Of a DNA stretch of 64,000 bases, positions 6,879-16,606 are shown in pieces. The notes below the pieces were generated by a model. That model was not told the origin of the DNA, searched no databases, and was given only the letters and a program-made list of their open reading frames with translations. The DNA is from Nocardioides sp. zg-1230. Its GTDB lineage: Bacteria > Actinomycetota > Actinomycetes > Propionibacteriales > Nocardioidaceae. The stretch is taken from NCBI RefSeq assembly GCF_013155335.1, contig NZ_JABJQZ010000002.1:620001-684000 (forward strand), read 5' to 3'. Positions within the stretch are counted from its first letter, which is position 1; the number at the start of each line of letters is the position of its first letter. The translations under genes and the position numbers were made by a program.

Positions 6879-7847
6879 ATGTTCGCTGTCTACGCCGAGT
6901 CCTTCTCCTCCGACGACCCGCTGAGCGGCCTGGTGGTGGGGGAGCGACCCGCTCCCGAGGCGCCCGACGGGTGGACGACCGTGACGGTGAAGGCCGCCAG
7001 CCTCAACCACCACGACCTGTGGTCGCTGCGTGGCGTGGGACTGCGCGAGGAGTCGTTGCCCATGATCCTCGGCTGCGACGCCGCCGGCGTCGACGAGGAC
7101 GGCAACGAGGTCGTCGTCCACGGCGTGATCGGCGACCCCCGGTGGACGGGTGCCGAGGCCGACGACCCGGGCCGGTCGCTGCTCTCCGAGCGCCACCAGG
7201 GCACGTTCGCCGACCAGGTGGTCGTGCCGCGTCGCAACCTCGTGCCCAAGCCCGCCTCGCTGTCCTTCGAGGAGGCGGCCTGCCTGCCCACCGCGTGGCT
7301 CACGGCCTACCGGATGCTCTTCGTGCAGGGCGGGTGCAAGCCCGGCGAGACGGTGCTCGTGCAGGGCGCCGGCGGCGGGGTCGCCACCGCGCTCATCACG
7401 TTGGGAAGGGCGGCCGGGCTGACGATCCTGGCCACCAGCCGCGACGAGGCCAAGCGCGAGCGTGCCCGCGAGCTCGGCGCCCACGAGGTGTTCGAGTCCG
7501 GCGCGCGGCTGCCGGTGAAGGTCGACGCGGTGATGGAGACCGTCGGCAGAGCCACCTGGACCCACTCCATCCGCTCGCTGCGCCCCGGCGGCCGCATCGT
7601 GATCAGCGGCACCACGTCCGGCCCCAACGTCGACGACGCCGGCCTCACCCACGTGTTCTTCAAGCAGCTCTCGATCATCGGCTCGACGATGGGCACCCGG
7701 GGTGAGCTCGACCTGCTCGTGAAGCTCCTCGACGCCACGGGCGCCCGGCCGCTCGTCGACCGGGCCATCCCGATGGAGCAGGCCCGCGACGGCTTCGCGG
7801 CGATGGCGGAGGGTGACGTCTTCGGCAAGATCGTCTTCACCCGATGA
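6879..7847 (+). CDS. Zinc-independent MDR-family alcohol dehydrogenase / quinone oxidoreductase
   Basis: The 322-residue medium-chain reductase has the GroES-like N-domain (VTVKAASLNHHDLWSLRG, MILGCDAAGVD), the linker with FADQVVVPRRNLVPKPASLSFEEAACLPTAWLTAYRML, and the NAD(P)-binding fold with VLVQGAGGGVATALI. The cysteines that hold the structural zinc in classical alcohol dehydrogenases are absent, which places it with the quinone-reductase-like or zinc-type-degenerate MDR group. It therefore probably reduces an activated double bond or carbonyl. It overlaps the next gene by four bases (ATGA), so the two reductases are translationally coupled and may act in the same pathway. Confidence 0.85.
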   Translation: MFAVYAESFSSDDPLSGLVVGERPAPEAPDGWTTVTVKAASLNHHDLWSLRGVGLREESLPMILGCDAAGVDEDGNEVVVHGVIGDPRWTGAEADDPGRSLLSERHQGTFADQVVVPRRNLVPKPASLSFEEAACLPTAWLTAYRMLFVQGGCKPGETVLVQGAGGGVATALITLGRAAGLTILATSRDEAKRERARELGAHEVFESGARLPVKVDAVMETVGRATWTHSIRSLRPGGRIVISGTTSGPNVDDAGLTHVFFKQLSIIGSTMGTRGELDLLVKLLDATGARPLVDRAIPMEQARDGFAAMAEGDVFGKIVFTR

Positions 7848-8545
7848 GCCGCACGCACGTCGTCACCGGGGCAGGCTCGGGCATCGGGCTCGCCCTCGCC
7901 CACCGCCTCGCCGACCGCGGCGACCGGCTGGTCCTGATCGCTCGCAGCGACGCCCGAGCGGCCGAGCTCGCGCAGACGTTCCCGCACGCGCAGGTCCTCG
8001 TGGCCGACCTCGCCGACCCGGGAACGCTCAACGGCATCGGCCGGCAGGTCGACGGCCCCGTGGACTCGCTCCTGCACGTCGCCGGCGTCGTCGAGCTGGC
8101 GCCGGTGGAGCGACTGCGCCTCGCGGCGTGGGAGGAGCAGATCGCCGTCAACCTCACCGCGCCCGCGGTGCTGTCGCGCGAGCTCCTGCCGCACGTGCGC
8201 ACCGCCCGCGGCACGGTGGTCTTCGTCAACTCCTCCGCGGGGCTGAGCGCGAGCGCCGAGTGGTCGGCGTACGCCGCCTCGAAGTTCGGCCTGCGTGGCT
8301 TCGCCGACGCGTTGCGCGCGGAGGAGGTCGAGCACGGCGTGCGGGTCAGCACGGTCTACCCCAGCCGCACGGCCACGCCGATGCAGGAGAAGGTGCACGA
8401 GCAGGAGGGTCGCACCTACGACGCCTCGCGCTGGATCAGCCCGGAGACGGTCGTCGACACGATCCTCCACGTCATCGACCTGCCGCCCGATGCCACGATC
8501 CCCGACGTGACGGTCCGCCCGGTCGTCCCGCGCACAGGGACCTGA
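7844..8545 (+). CDS. SDR family NAD(P)-dependent oxidoreductase
   Basis: The 233-residue classical short-chain dehydrogenase shows the cofactor motif TGAGSGIG near the N-terminus, VADLADP after the second strand, HVAG in place of NNAG, a catalytic serine in FVNSSAGLSA and the YAASK tetrad residues. The substrate is unknown. The start ATG overlaps the MDR gene stop. The gene is convergent with the nitroreductase gene, with ten bases between stops. Confidence 0.88.
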   Translation: MSRTHVVTGAGSGIGLALAHRLADRGDRLVLIARSDARAAELAQTFPHAQVLVADLADPGTLNGIGRQVDGPVDSLLHVAGVVELAPVERLRLAAWEEQIAVNLTAPAVLSRELLPHVRTARGTVVFVNSSAGLSASAEWSAYAASKFGLRGFADALRAEEVEHGVRVSTVYPSRTATPMQEKVHEQEGRTYDASRWISPETVVDTILHVIDLPPDATIPDVTVRPVVPRTGT

Positions 8546-8555
8546 TCGCCACCTG

Positions 8556-9080
8556 TCAGACCGGGTCGAGCACGAACACCCGGATCCGGCGGGTCTGCCC
8601 GACGCGCTGCCGGTAGCGGGCGTAGCCGGGGTAGGACCGGGAGGCCAGCGCGAAGACCTCCTCGGCCTCGGCGGGCGTCGCGGCCCGCGCGACGACCTCC
8701 CGCGTGGCGCCGCGGTAGGTGAGGGTCGCACGCGGGTCGGCCTCGAGGTTGAGGGCCCACGCCGGCGTCGCGGCCTGGCCGAAGTTGGTGCCCAGCAGCG
8801 CCAGCCCGCCGTCGTACGGCGTCGCGATCAGGTGGCTGGTCCGGCGCCGTCCCGACCGGCGGCCGGTCGTCGTCACGTCGAGGACCTCGAGCCCGGCGAG
8901 CAGCCCCGGCGCGCTGTGCCGCCCACCCGTCAGCCGACCCACGACGTCGTCGAGGTGCCGCAGCACGCGCGAGAACACCCACCCGCCGGCGCGGGTGCCG
9001 GCACCCCAGCGGACCACGCGGTGCACGGGGTTGCCCGTCGCGTGCGCGTAGCCGAGGTCGGCGGCGAGCCCGGAGGTCAC
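8556..9080 (-). CDS. Nitroreductase/deazaflavin (F420)-dependent oxidoreductase, Ddn-like
   Basis: The 174-residue protein has the split-barrel fold signature of the Ddn/FDOR family: VTTTGRRSGRRRTSHLIATPYDGGLALLGTNFGQ, then WALNLEADPRATLTYRG and RSYPGYARYRQRVG. Family members bind coenzyme F420, or sometimes FMN, and reduce quinones or aromatic compounds at the membrane face. The amino-terminal 45 residues contain a short amphipathic region. GTG 9080 lies 15 bases after the DUF6104 gene stop, so the gene is probably the last of a kgd-DUF6104-ddn transcript. Confidence 0.85.
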   Translation of the reverse strand: MTSGLAADLGYAHATGNPVHRVVRWGAGTRAGGWVFSRVLRHLDDVVGRLTGGRHSAPGLLAGLEVLDVTTTGRRSGRRRTSHLIATPYDGGLALLGTNFGQAATPAWALNLEADPRATLTYRGATREVVARAATPAEAEEVFALASRSYPGYARYRQRVGQTRRIRVFVLDPV

Positions 9081-9095
9081 CGCGACGCCCGCCCC

Positions 9096-9272
9096 TCAGT
9101 CCTCGGGGTCGTCGAGCCGGGCCAGCCAGGTGGCCAGCCGCTCGATCGGCACCTCGAAGTCGGGGTGGGCGTCGACGAAGGCCTGCAGCTGCTCGGCGAG
9201 CCAGGCCAGGGTGACCTCCTCGTCACCCCGGCGCCGCTCGAGCTCCTCGATCCCACGATCAGTGAAGTACAC
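9096..9272 (-). CDS. DUF6104-like small protein linked to kgd
   Basis: This 58-residue acidic protein begins (M)YFTDRGIEELERRRGDEEV and ends LARLDDPED, with a helical middle (LAWLAEQLQAFVDAH). GTG 9272 follows AGGAG at five bases. From memory, short proteins of this kind, listed as DUF6104, lie immediately downstream of the kgd gene in many actinobacteria, as here (kgd stop at 9304). The conserved pairing suggests a role linked to 2-oxoglutarate metabolism or simply co-expression; no function is established. Confidence 0.75.
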   Translation of the reverse strand: MYFTDRGIEELERRRGDEEVTLAWLAEQLQAFVDAHPDFEVPIERLATWLARLDDPED

Positions 9273-9303
9273 CCATGCTCCTGACTGCCTGTCCGGCCCC
9301 GGC

Positions 9304-12300
9304 TCAGTAGTCGTGGCCGGCGGCGCGCGGCGACTCGAAGGCCGCGTCGAGCAGCGTCTTCTGCTCCTCGACGTGGCGCTTCACCGTGCCCACCGACGGC
9401 GACGCCGACGCAGGACGCGTGATCGGCTCGACGGTCATTTCGAGCTCCGGCCACACGTTGAGCTGGTAGTGCGGCCACGGGCCCATGTTGCGCGGCTCGT
9501 CCTGCACCCAGCGGACGGCCTTGAGGTTGGGGTACTTCGCAACCTCGGCCTTGATCTCCTCGACGGGGTTGGGGTAGAGCCGCTCGATGCGACCGATGGC
9601 GAAGGCGTCGCCGTTGTCGCGCTTGGACCGCTCGACCATGAGGTCCCACGTCACCCGGCCCGAGCACATGATCAGCGTCTCCACCTTGTCGCGGTCGGCG
9701 GCGTCGTCACCGATGAACGCGCGGAAGGTGGTGTCGCCGACGAAGTCGGCCGGCTGCGAGGCCGCCTCCTTGCGCTTGAGCATCGACTTGGGCGTGAAGA
9801 CGATCAGCGGGCGGTGCTCCTCGCCGAGCGAGTGGCGACGCAGCAGGTGGAAGTACGACGCAGGCGTCGACGGCTGCGCCACGACCATGGCGTCCTCGGC
9901 CGACATCGTCAGGAAGCGCTCGATGCGCGCCGACGAGTGGTCGGGACCCTGGCCCTCATAGCCGTGCGGGAGCAGCAGGACCACGCCCGACTGCTGGCGC
10001 CACTTGGTCTGGCCGGCCGAGATGAACTCGTCGATGACGGTCTGCGCGCCGTTGACGAAGTCGCCGAACTGCGCCTCCCACAGCACGAGCGCCTCGGGCC
10101 GCGCCACGGAGTAGCCGTACTCGAAGCCGAGAGCGGCGTACTCCGACAGCAGCGAGTCGTAGACGTGGAACTTGGCCTGGTCCTCGGTGAGGTTGGTCAG
10201 CGGCGTCCACTCGTCGGCGTTGGTGCGGTCGATGATCGTCGCGAAGCGCTGCACGAAGGTGCCGCGGCGCGAGTCCTGACCGGCCAGGCGCACCGGACGG
10301 CCGTCCATCAGCAACGAGCCGAAGGCCAGGATCTCGCCCGTGCCCCAGTCGATCGGACCGTCGGTGATCGCGGCTGCGCGGCGCTGCAGCTGCGGCATCA
10401 CCTTGGGGTGGACGGTGAAGCCGTCCGGCGGCGTGACGTAGCTGTCGGAGATCCGCTTGAGCACCTCTGGCGTGACCGCGGTGGAGAACTCGCCGGCCGG
10501 CTTGTCGGGGTAGTCCGGGACCGTCGTCCACTCGGTCGGTGCCTCCGAGCTGGCCTCGCGCACCTCGGTGAAGACCCGCTCGAGCTGCTGCTGGTAGTCC
10601 TTGAGGACCTGCTCGGCCTCGTCGATCGTGATGTCGCCACGACCGATCAGCGACTCGGTGTAGAGCTTGCGCACCGACCGCTTCTGCTCGATGAGGTCGT
10701 ACATCAACGGCTGCGTGTAGGACGGGTCGTCGCCCTCGTTGTGGCCGCGGCGGCGGTAGCACACGAGGTCGATGACGACGTCCTTGTTGAACGCCTGGCG
10801 GTAGTCGAAGGCGAGCCGGGCGACGCGGATGCACGCCTCCGGGTCGTCGCCGTTGACGTGGAAGATCGGCGCCTGCACCATCCGCGCCACGTCGGTGGCG
10901 TAGAGGGACGAGCGGGAGGAGCCGGGTGCGGTGGTGAACCCGACCTGGTTGTTGATCACCAGGTGCACGGTGCCGCCGGTGCGGTAGCCGCGCAGCTGCG
11001 AGAGGTTGAGGGTCTCGGCCACCACGCCCTGCCCGGCGAACGCGGCGTCGCCGTGGACCAGGAGGGGGAGGACCGGGAACTTCTCGCCCTGGTCGAGGAG
11101 GTCCTGCTTGGCGCGGGCGATGCCCTCGAGGACCGGGTTGACCGCCTCGAGGTGCGAGGGGTTCGCGGCCACGGAGACCTTGATCTTGTCGCCCGACCCG
11201 GCGATGAACTCGCCCTCGGCGCCGAGGTGGTACTTCACGTCGCCGGAGCCCTGGACCGTGCGCGGGTCGATGTTGCCCTCGAACTCGCGGAAGATCTGGC
11301 TGTACTTCTTGCCCACGATGTTGGCGAGCATGTTGAGCCGGCCGCGGTGGGCCATGCCGATGCAGACCTCGTCGAGGCCCGTCTCGGCGGCTGCCTCGCA
11401 GATCTCGTCGACCAGCGGGATGGTGGTCTCGCCGCCCTCGAGGCTGAAGCGCTTCTGCCCGACGAACTTGGTCTGCAGGAACGTCTCGAACGCCTCGGCC
11501 TGGTTGAGCTTGAGCAGGATGCGCAGCTGCTCCTCGCGAGGCGGCTTCACGTGCGGCTGCTCGACGCGCTCCTGGATCCACTTGCGCTGCTCGGGATCCA
11601 TGATGTGCATGTACTCGATGCCGGTGGTGCGGCAGTAGGAGTCACGCAGGATGCCGAGGATGTTGCGCAGCTTCATGAAGCGCCGGCCCTCGCCGCCGAA
11701 GGACCCGGTCGCGAACTCGCGGTCGAGGTCCCACAGGGTGAGGCCGTGCGACTCCACCTCCAGGTCGGGGTGGCTGCGCTGGCGGTACTCCAGGGGGTCG
11801 GTGTCGGCCATCAGGTGGCCGCGGACCCGGTAGGCGTGGATCAGCTCGAGGATCCGAGCCTGCTTGACGATGTCGTCGTCGTGGGTGGCCACCACGTCGC
11901 GCGCCCAGCGGATCGGCTCGTAGGGGATGCGCAGCGAGCGGAAGATCTCGTCGTAGAAGTCGTTCTCGCCCAGCAGCAGGCCGTGCACGCGCTTGAGGAA
12001 CTCGCCCGACTGCGCGCCCTGGATGACCCGGTGGTCGTAGGTCGAGGTGAGCGTCATCGCCTTGCTGATGGCGTTGCGGTTGATCGCCTCGTCGGAGGCG
12101 CCCTGCCACTCCGGCGGGTACTCCATGGCGCCGACGCCGATGATCGCGCCCTGCCCGGCCATCAACCGCGGCACCGAGTGCACGGTGCCGATGCCGCCGG
12201 GGTTGGTCAGGGACATCGTGGTGCCCTGGAAGTCGGCGACGGCCAGCTTGCCGTCGCGCGCCTTGCGGACCATGTCCTCGTACGCCGTCCAGAAGGCGGC

Positions 12301-13167
12301 GAAGTCCATCGCCTCGGCGCCCTTGATGTTGGGCACGAGGAGCTGGCGGGTGCCGTCGGGCTTCTGCATGTCGATCGCGAGGCCGAGGTTGATGTGGGCC
12401 GGCGTGATCAGGTTGGGCTTGCCGTCGCGGACCTCGTAGCCGACGTTCATCTCCGGCATCGAGCGCAGCGCCTTCACCAGCGCGTAGCCGATGATGTGGG
12501 TGAAGGACACCTTGCCGCCGCGGGCGCGGGCGAGGTGGTTGTTGATGACCGTGCGGTTGTCCCACAGCAGCTTGACGGGGACCGAGCGCACCGAGGTGGC
12601 GGTCGGGACCGACAGCGACGCGTCCATGTTGGCGGCGGTGCGCGCGGGCGCGCCGCGCAGCACGGTGTAGGTCGGCTCGTCGGCGGCCGGCGTGGGCGCG
12701 GCAGGCTTCGGGTCCTTCGCGACGGGCTTGGCCGAGCCCTTCGCCGGCTCGTCGGCGGCGGCCGCGGGTCGCGGCGTCGCGGTCGCGGACTTCGCCGGGG
12801 CCTGCTTGTCAGCGGCCCCGTCGGCGGGCTTGTCGGCCTGCTTGTCGGCGGGCTTGTCGGCCTGCTTGGCGGCGGGCTGGGCGGGGGCCTTCGCCGGCGC
12901 CTTGGCCGGAGCCTGGGACGTCACGGGGGCCTTGGTCTGGGTCTGGGTCTGCGTGCTCGCCTGCGGCTGGGACTGCGTCTTCTGGGCGTTGGGGGCGGGG
13001 GAGGCGCTCCCGTTGCCGAAGTAGGACGCCCACTCCGGCCCCACGCTCGCGGGATCCTTGTCGTACTGCTCCTTCATCTCCTCCACGAGCCACTCGTTGG
13101 CTCCCAGGTCAGATGACGGTGCAACCGAGGACTGGTTGCCGGACTGCCCGTTCGGGGACTGCGCCAC
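9304..13167 (-). CDS. kgd: Multifunctional 2-oxoglutarate metabolism enzyme (E2 acyltransferase-E1 fusion)
   Basis: This 1287-residue protein is the actinobacterial SucA/Kgd type: a thiamine-diphosphate 2-oxoglutarate decarboxylase/dehydrogenase E1 fused to an E2 succinyltransferase catalytic domain. It works with a separate E2 and lipoamide dehydrogenase in the TCA cycle. Order: a short NEWLVEEM N-terminal helix (about residues 23-30), an Ala/Pro/Lys-rich linker to about 150, the E2-like domain with [10 protein letters not shown] near residue 380, then the E1 domain with GDAAFAGQG and INNQVGF around 705-745. The GTG at 13167 puts NEWLVEEM near the N-terminus as in homologues; the longer reading to 13287 does not. 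Activity in homologues is restrained by the FHA protein GarA/OdhI, not present here. A TAGCCT -10 (13228-13223, minus strand) is likely. Confidence 0.95.
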   Translation of the reverse strand: MAQSPNGQSGNQSSVAPSSDLGANEWLVEEMKEQYDKDPASVGPEWASYFGNGSASPAPNAQKTQSQPQASTQTQTQTKAPVTSQAPAKAPAKAPAQPAAKQADKPADKQADKPADGAADKQAPAKSATATPRPAAAADEPAKGSAKPVAKDPKPAAPTPAADEPTYTVLRGAPARTAANMDASLSVPTATSVRSVPVKLLWDNRTVINNHLARARGGKVSFTHIIGYALVKALRSMPEMNVGYEVRDGKPNLITPAHINLGLAIDMQKPDGTRQLLVPNIKGAEAMDFAAFWTAYEDMVRKARDGKLAVADFQGTTMSLTNPGGIGTVHSVPRLMAGQGAIIGVGAMEYPPEWQGASDEAINRNAISKAMTLTSTYDHRVIQGAQSGEFLKRVHGLLLGENDFYDEIFRSLRIPYEPIRWARDVVATHDDDIVKQARILELIHAYRVRGHLMADTDPLEYRQRSHPDLEVESHGLTLWDLDREFATGSFGGEGRRFMKLRNILGILRDSYCRTTGIEYMHIMDPEQRKWIQERVEQPHVKPPREEQLRILLKLNQAEAFETFLQTKFVGQKRFSLEGGETTIPLVDEICEAAAETGLDEVCIGMAHRGRLNMLANIVGKKYSQIFREFEGNIDPRTVQGSGDVKYHLGAEGEFIAGSGDKIKVSVAANPSHLEAVNPVLEGIARAKQDLLDQGEKFPVLPLLVHGDAAFAGQGVVAETLNLSQLRGYRTGGTVHLVINNQVGFTTAPGSSRSSLYATDVARMVQAPIFHVNGDDPEACIRVARLAFDYRQAFNKDVVIDLVCYRRRGHNEGDDPSYTQPLMYDLIEQKRSVRKLYTESLIGRGDITIDEAEQVLKDYQQQLERVFTEVREASSEAPTEWTTVPDYPDKPAGEFSTAVTPEVLKRISDSYVTPPDGFTVHPKVMPQLQRRAAAITDGPIDWGTGEILAFGSLLMDGRPVRLAGQDSRRGTFVQRFATIIDRTNADEWTPLTNLTEDQAKFHVYDSLLSEYAALGFEYGYSVARPEALVLWEAQFGDFVNGAQTVIDEFISAGQTKWRQQSGVVLLLPHGYEGQGPDHSSARIERFLTMSAEDAMVVAQPSTPASYFHLLRRHSLGEEHRPLIVFTPKSMLKRKEAASQPADFVGDTTFRAFIGDDAADRDKVETLIMCSGRVTWDLMVERSKRDNGDAFAIGRIERLYPNPVEEIKAEVAKYPNLKAVRWVQDEPRNMGPWPHYQLNVWPELEMTVEPITRPASASPSVGTVKRHVEEQKTLLDAAFESPRAAGHDY

Positions 13168-13296
13168 GCTTGTTTCGCCTCTTCCAGATGTGATCGCGCG
13201 AGGATTGACCAAGTCGACGACAAGGCTAGTCGCACACGCACGCAAATGCAGGGCCGGGTTCGACTGGTGAGGCATGGTGTCGACCACACCACCAGC

Positions 13297-13390
13297 TACC
13301 CGTCAGTCACCCCCGTCATTCACCCCGTCCGTCCCCCCGTCGTCCTCGTCGTCACTGGACCCCCCGTCGTCCGCTCGATCCGCCTGGAGC
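13297..13390 (+). other. C-rich, G-poor leader ahead of the lipoprotein gene
   Basis: The plus strand here is dominated by repeats of CCCCGTC and CGTCGTC with few guanines, unlike the surrounding sequence. Such C-rich, poorly folded RNA is the kind of sequence primary Rho sites bind. It would be the 5' untranslated region of the gene at 13396. No other motif is seen between the divergent kgd start and this gene. Confidence 0.4.
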
Positions 13391-13395
13391 TCCTC

Positions 13396-14019
13396 ATGCC
13401 CCGCCCCTCACCAGGCAGCGTCCACCATGCCCACCGCGCCCGACGCGTCGTGGGACTCGCGCTCGTCCTGCTCGTCCCGCTCACCTCCGCCTGCCAGTCC
13501 GCCGCCGAGCCGTCCGCGGCTCCGGAGCGGCTGAGCCGGTCCGACTCGCGAGCGAGCCTGGCCTCGCACCCCGAGCCGACCAGGGTGGGGATCCACCGCG
13601 TCCACGGCCGGCTCCCGGACGCGAGGCGCAAGGCCGTGCGCAAGCAGGTCGGGGCCGTCGTCGACCGGTGGTGGGAGGCGGCCTACCTCGGCGGCACCTA
13701 CCCCCGCAGCAGCTTCCCCTCCGCCTTCCCCGGCTTCACCGCCGCCGCCGAGGAGCGCGCCCGGGCCGACAAGGCCCTGCTGACCAACCAGGTCGCCGGT
13801 CCACGCATCGACTCGGTCACGGCCCGCAAGCGTCGGGTCACCATCGACATCCTCGCCACCGGTCGAGAGGCGCGGGCGGTGACCGCGCAGTTCGTCCTCA
13901 CGTTCGACACCGCCGGCAGCAGGACCGGCACCACCACCGTGCGGGGGCGGCTCTTCCTCACCCGCAAGCGGGGCGCCTGGCGCGTCTTCGGGTACGACGT
14001 CGCGAAGGGAGCCCGGTGA
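13396..14019 (+). CDS. Probable secreted lipoprotein of unknown function
   Basis: The 207-residue protein has an arginine-rich N-terminus, a hydrophobic stretch (VVGLALVLLVPLT) and then SAC, an imperfect lipobox. It is therefore probably lipid-anchored or at least exported. The remainder is a single domain with WWEAAYLGGTYPRSSFPSAFPGF, a charged helix, and strands ending in RKRGAWRVFGYDV. The layout is similar to NTF2-like/SnoaL-type secreted domains, but I cannot assign it. ATG 13396 follows GGAG by seven bases. The stop overlaps the LCP gene start (TGATG), so the two envelope proteins are co-translated. Confidence 0.65.
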   Translation: MPRPSPGSVHHAHRARRVVGLALVLLVPLTSACQSAAEPSAAPERLSRSDSRASLASHPEPTRVGIHRVHGRLPDARRKAVRKQVGAVVDRWWEAAYLGGTYPRSSFPSAFPGFTAAAEERARADKALLTNQVAGPRIDSVTARKRRVTIDILATGREARAVTAQFVLTFDTAGSRTGTTTVRGRLFLTRKRGAWRVFGYDVAKGAR

Positions 14020-14927
14020 TGGGACGGACCATGAGGCTCGCGCGGACGGTCGCCCTCGTGGCGGTCCTGGCCGTCACCGCGTTCGTCGTACCCACCTCGG
14101 CGGTCCAGCCGACCGAGGTCAGCCTGGTGAGGATCCGGCACGCCCAGGGAGTCGCCACCGGCGGTGAGGACGTCGTCTGGATCCTCGGCGTCGGCTCGGA
14201 CGCCCGGCCGGGTCAGGCCATGACCCGGGCACGCGGTGACGCCCTGCAGCTGGTGGGCATCAACACCCGCACGGGAGCAGCCACCGCCATCGGCGTGCCC
14301 CGCGACTCGTGGGTCGCCATCCCGGGCCACGGACGGGAGAAGATCAACTCCGCCCTCTACTTCGCCGGCCCGCGCGGGATGGCCGGCGCGATGCGCAACC
14401 TGATCGGCATCGAGCCCGACTACGTCGTGGTCACCCGGTTCCCGTTCTTCGAGGACATGGTCGACGACATCGGGGGCATCACCGTCACCAACCCGCGCCG
14501 CTTCACCGACCCCAACCTCAAGAAGGAGGGGTTCGCCCGCGGTCGCATCCGTCTCGGCGGCTACGACGCGATGGCGTTCTCTCGGATCCGCTACAACCTG
14601 CCGGGCGGTGACTTCGACCGCTCGGCCAACCAGCAGCGCACCCTGCGTGGCATCCACGCCCGCATCCGCGCGCAGGCCGACGTGCCCGGCTTCATCGAGC
14701 GCGGCGTCATGTCGGTGATGGCCCACACGGACACGAACGCCTCGCCGGGGGAGCTCTTCGAGATCGCCCAGGCCGTCGCCCAGGTCGACCCGCGCAAGAT
14801 CACCACGTGCGTGGTGCGCGGGCGGATCGGGTCCGTGGGAGCCGCCAGCGTGGTCTTCCCCGACGTGGCGCAGGCGCGGCGCCTGGGGCGCGAGGCCCGG
14901 CAGGACGCCGCCCTGCGACGCTGCTGA
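14019..14927 (+). CDS. LCP (LytR-CpsA-Psr) family cell-wall polymer ligase
   Basis: LCP proteins transfer lipid-linked glycopolymers such as arabinogalactan or teichoic acids onto peptidoglycan. The 302-residue protein has one N-terminal signal-anchor (LARTVALVAVLAVTAFVV). The LCP domain follows: ILGVGSDAR, the TRARGDALQLVGINTRTG strand, IGVPRDSWV with the pyrophosphate-binding arginine and aspartate, and the conserved MVDDIGGITV and GDFDRSANQQR. Missing is the long cytoplasmic N-terminus of larger LytR proteins. ATG 14019 overlaps the TGA of the lipoprotein gene with a GAAGGGAG site upstream. WecA at 34365 could make a precursor used by this class of enzyme. Confidence 0.88.
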   Translation: MGRTMRLARTVALVAVLAVTAFVVPTSAVQPTEVSLVRIRHAQGVATGGEDVVWILGVGSDARPGQAMTRARGDALQLVGINTRTGAATAIGVPRDSWVAIPGHGREKINSALYFAGPRGMAGAMRNLIGIEPDYVVVTRFPFFEDMVDDIGGITVTNPRRFTDPNLKKEGFARGRIRLGGYDAMAFSRIRYNLPGGDFDRSANQQRTLRGIHARIRAQADVPGFIERGVMSVMAHTDTNASPGELFEIAQAVAQVDPRKITTCVVRGRIGSVGAASVVFPDVAQARRLGREARQDAALRRC

Positions 14928-14957
14928 GCGGCGGCCCCGGGGCCGCCGCCCACCGGG

Positions 14958-16385
14958 TCAGCCCTCGTAGATCCGTCCCGCGGTGCGGGCCAGGTCGATG
15001 ACGACGGCGTCGGCGTAGAGCTTGATCCGCAGCCCGATGACCTGGGAGCCGCGGTAGCCGGTGTCGACGAGCTGGCGCTGGATCTCGCCGACGCCGTTCG
15101 GCAGCTCGACGACCTCGCCGGGCGCCGGGACCGCCAGCGGCTGCCCGCCGACGGTGATCGAGCCCACGCCGGTCGAGACCTTGGAGCCGACCCGCTTGCC
15201 GGCCTTCTGGCGCATGGCCGCACGTGAGCTGACGTCGGTGATCACCAGCTGGGCCGTGGGGATCGAGACGGACCTGATCGCGGTGCGCGACCAGCCCTTG
15301 GCGACCTTGCCGCGCTTCTTGCCGGCCTTGGCGCGGAACTGGTCGCCGTTGACCTGGTAGGTCACGCCCTCGAGCTGCACCGGCACCGGGACGAGCTGGG
15401 TGGCGTGGGGGACCTGGTACGTCTGCGTCCGGCCACGGGTGCCCTGGCAGGGGAGCGCCTTGTGCTGGACGTTGCCGAACCGCAGGGCGCCCTGCAGGGC
15501 CTGGTAGTCCATGGCGGTGCCGCCGGAGCGGAAGACGCCGGCCGGGGCCGGACCGCCCATCCGGACGCGCGCGGTGCCGAGCTCGACGAGCTGGCGGCGG
15601 TCGCCGGCGGTGACCTCGATGCGCAGCGCGGAGGCCTGCGACTGGGCGTTGTGGCGGTTGGCGCGCCCGTTCTCGTAGCCGAGCGCGATCGTGCCGAGAC
15701 CGGGGATGATGATGGGCTTCGTGACGTCGCTCAGCACCTGGAAGACCTGCTGGGCGGCCTGCTGCGTGCCGGTGAAGACGGTGTCACCGACCTGGTCGAG
15801 CGGGGCGAGGAGCTGCTGGAGCTCGGGCGGCAGCTGCTCGACCACGGTGTTGTCGAGGAGCTCGAGGGAGATGCTGGCGAAGGTGAACCCCTCGTCGTGG
15901 CCGTAGCCCCGCGGGGTGTGGAAGGCATGGGCGGTCGTCTGCAGGCCCTTGATCACCAGGCGGGGGGTGGTCAGCGGTCCGACGGTCCCGCCGATGCTGA
16001 TGTCGCCGATGGTGTTGGTGCCGCGGACGCCGTGCGTCTCGCCGTCGACGTACGTCTCGGTGCGGCTGGTGCTGGCCGAGACCTGGATGAGCGGGTTGTC
16101 GGGAACCGACACCGCGCTCTGCTGCTCGACGACCCTGCCGGCCGCCCGGGTGCACAGCTGCTGCGCGTGGGCGTCCTTGAGGTCGAGCGCCTCGACGCTG
16201 TCGGTCACGAGCTTCACGCCGTAGACGTCACCGCGGTAGCCGAAGCCGGTGAGCTGGTCCGCCCCCGCTGCCCGGGCATCGGTGGAACCTCCCGCCTGCG
16301 CCGGCGCGGCACCGGTGGACAACGCGAGCGCGGCGCTGAGGCCGAGGCTGACGGCGGCGACGAGCCGTCGCTGGGTCTTCTCCAT
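14958..16385 (-). CDS. Secreted choice-of-anchor P-like protein
   Basis: This 475-residue exported protein has a clear signal peptide (RRLVAAVSLGLSAALALSTGAAPAQA) and no membrane segment after it. The mature part has an all-beta pattern with phrases such as TGFGYRGDVYGVKLVTDS, a repeated ISIGGTVGPL / SITVGGQPL element and LGTIALGYENGRA. I recognise this as the choice-of-anchor P family frequent in Nocardioides-like genomes; the function is unknown. ATG 16385 has GGGAGGGG just upstream, and the in-frame upstream reading to 16553 is non-conserved. It is divergent from the envelope operon at 16607. Confidence 0.72.
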   Translation of the reverse strand: MEKTQRRLVAAVSLGLSAALALSTGAAPAQAGGSTDARAAGADQLTGFGYRGDVYGVKLVTDSVEALDLKDAHAQQLCTRAAGRVVEQQSAVSVPDNPLIQVSASTSRTETYVDGETHGVRGTNTIGDISIGGTVGPLTTPRLVIKGLQTTAHAFHTPRGYGHDEGFTFASISLELLDNTVVEQLPPELQQLLAPLDQVGDTVFTGTQQAAQQVFQVLSDVTKPIIIPGLGTIALGYENGRANRHNAQSQASALRIEVTAGDRRQLVELGTARVRMGGPAPAGVFRSGGTAMDYQALQGALRFGNVQHKALPCQGTRGRTQTYQVPHATQLVPVPVQLEGVTYQVNGDQFRAKAGKKRGKVAKGWSRTAIRSVSIPTAQLVITDVSSRAAMRQKAGKRVGSKVSTGVGSITVGGQPLAVPAPGEVVELPNGVGEIQRQLVDTGYRGSQVIGLRIKLYADAVVIDLARTAGRIYEG

Positions 16386-16492
16386 GTCCCCTCCCAGGGT
16401 CTGCGGGGAGCGACACCCGGCCGTCCGAATGACCGGCCGGCAGCTCCCTCGCCCGCTCAACGACGGGGAGCCGGACAGGTCACGGCCGGAAT

Positions 16493-16537
16493 GAGGTCCA
16501 AAGACCCTGTGGGGGAGAGGAGCGCGCTCCCGATACT
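16493..16537 (+). promoter_or_regulatory. Promoter with conserved box ahead of the bitopic/SEDS-PBP operon
   Basis: GAGGTCCAAAGACCC (16493-16507) is followed 26 bases after CCAAAGAC by GATACT (16532-16537), a plausible -10. A near-identical box, CGGGACCAAAGACTCC, lies in the mreB promoter on the opposite strand at 21845-21830, 25 bases from its -10. The box is an imperfect palindrome around CAAA, as for a dimeric activator bound just upstream of -35. A palindrome GGAGCGCGCTCC fills 16519-16530. Confidence 0.45.
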
Positions 16538-16606
16538 GGAGGTCGTCACGCATGCGGGCGGCGGCGCGAGGCGCCGTGCTCCCGGTGTGCAGGAACGGGG
16601 GTCCCG

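Noticed and set aside
9130..13116. Open frame of 1328 codons opposite kgd
   Set aside because: It lies fully antisense to a well-conserved enzyme and has low-complexity Leu/Val/Arg/Gly composition typical of shadows.
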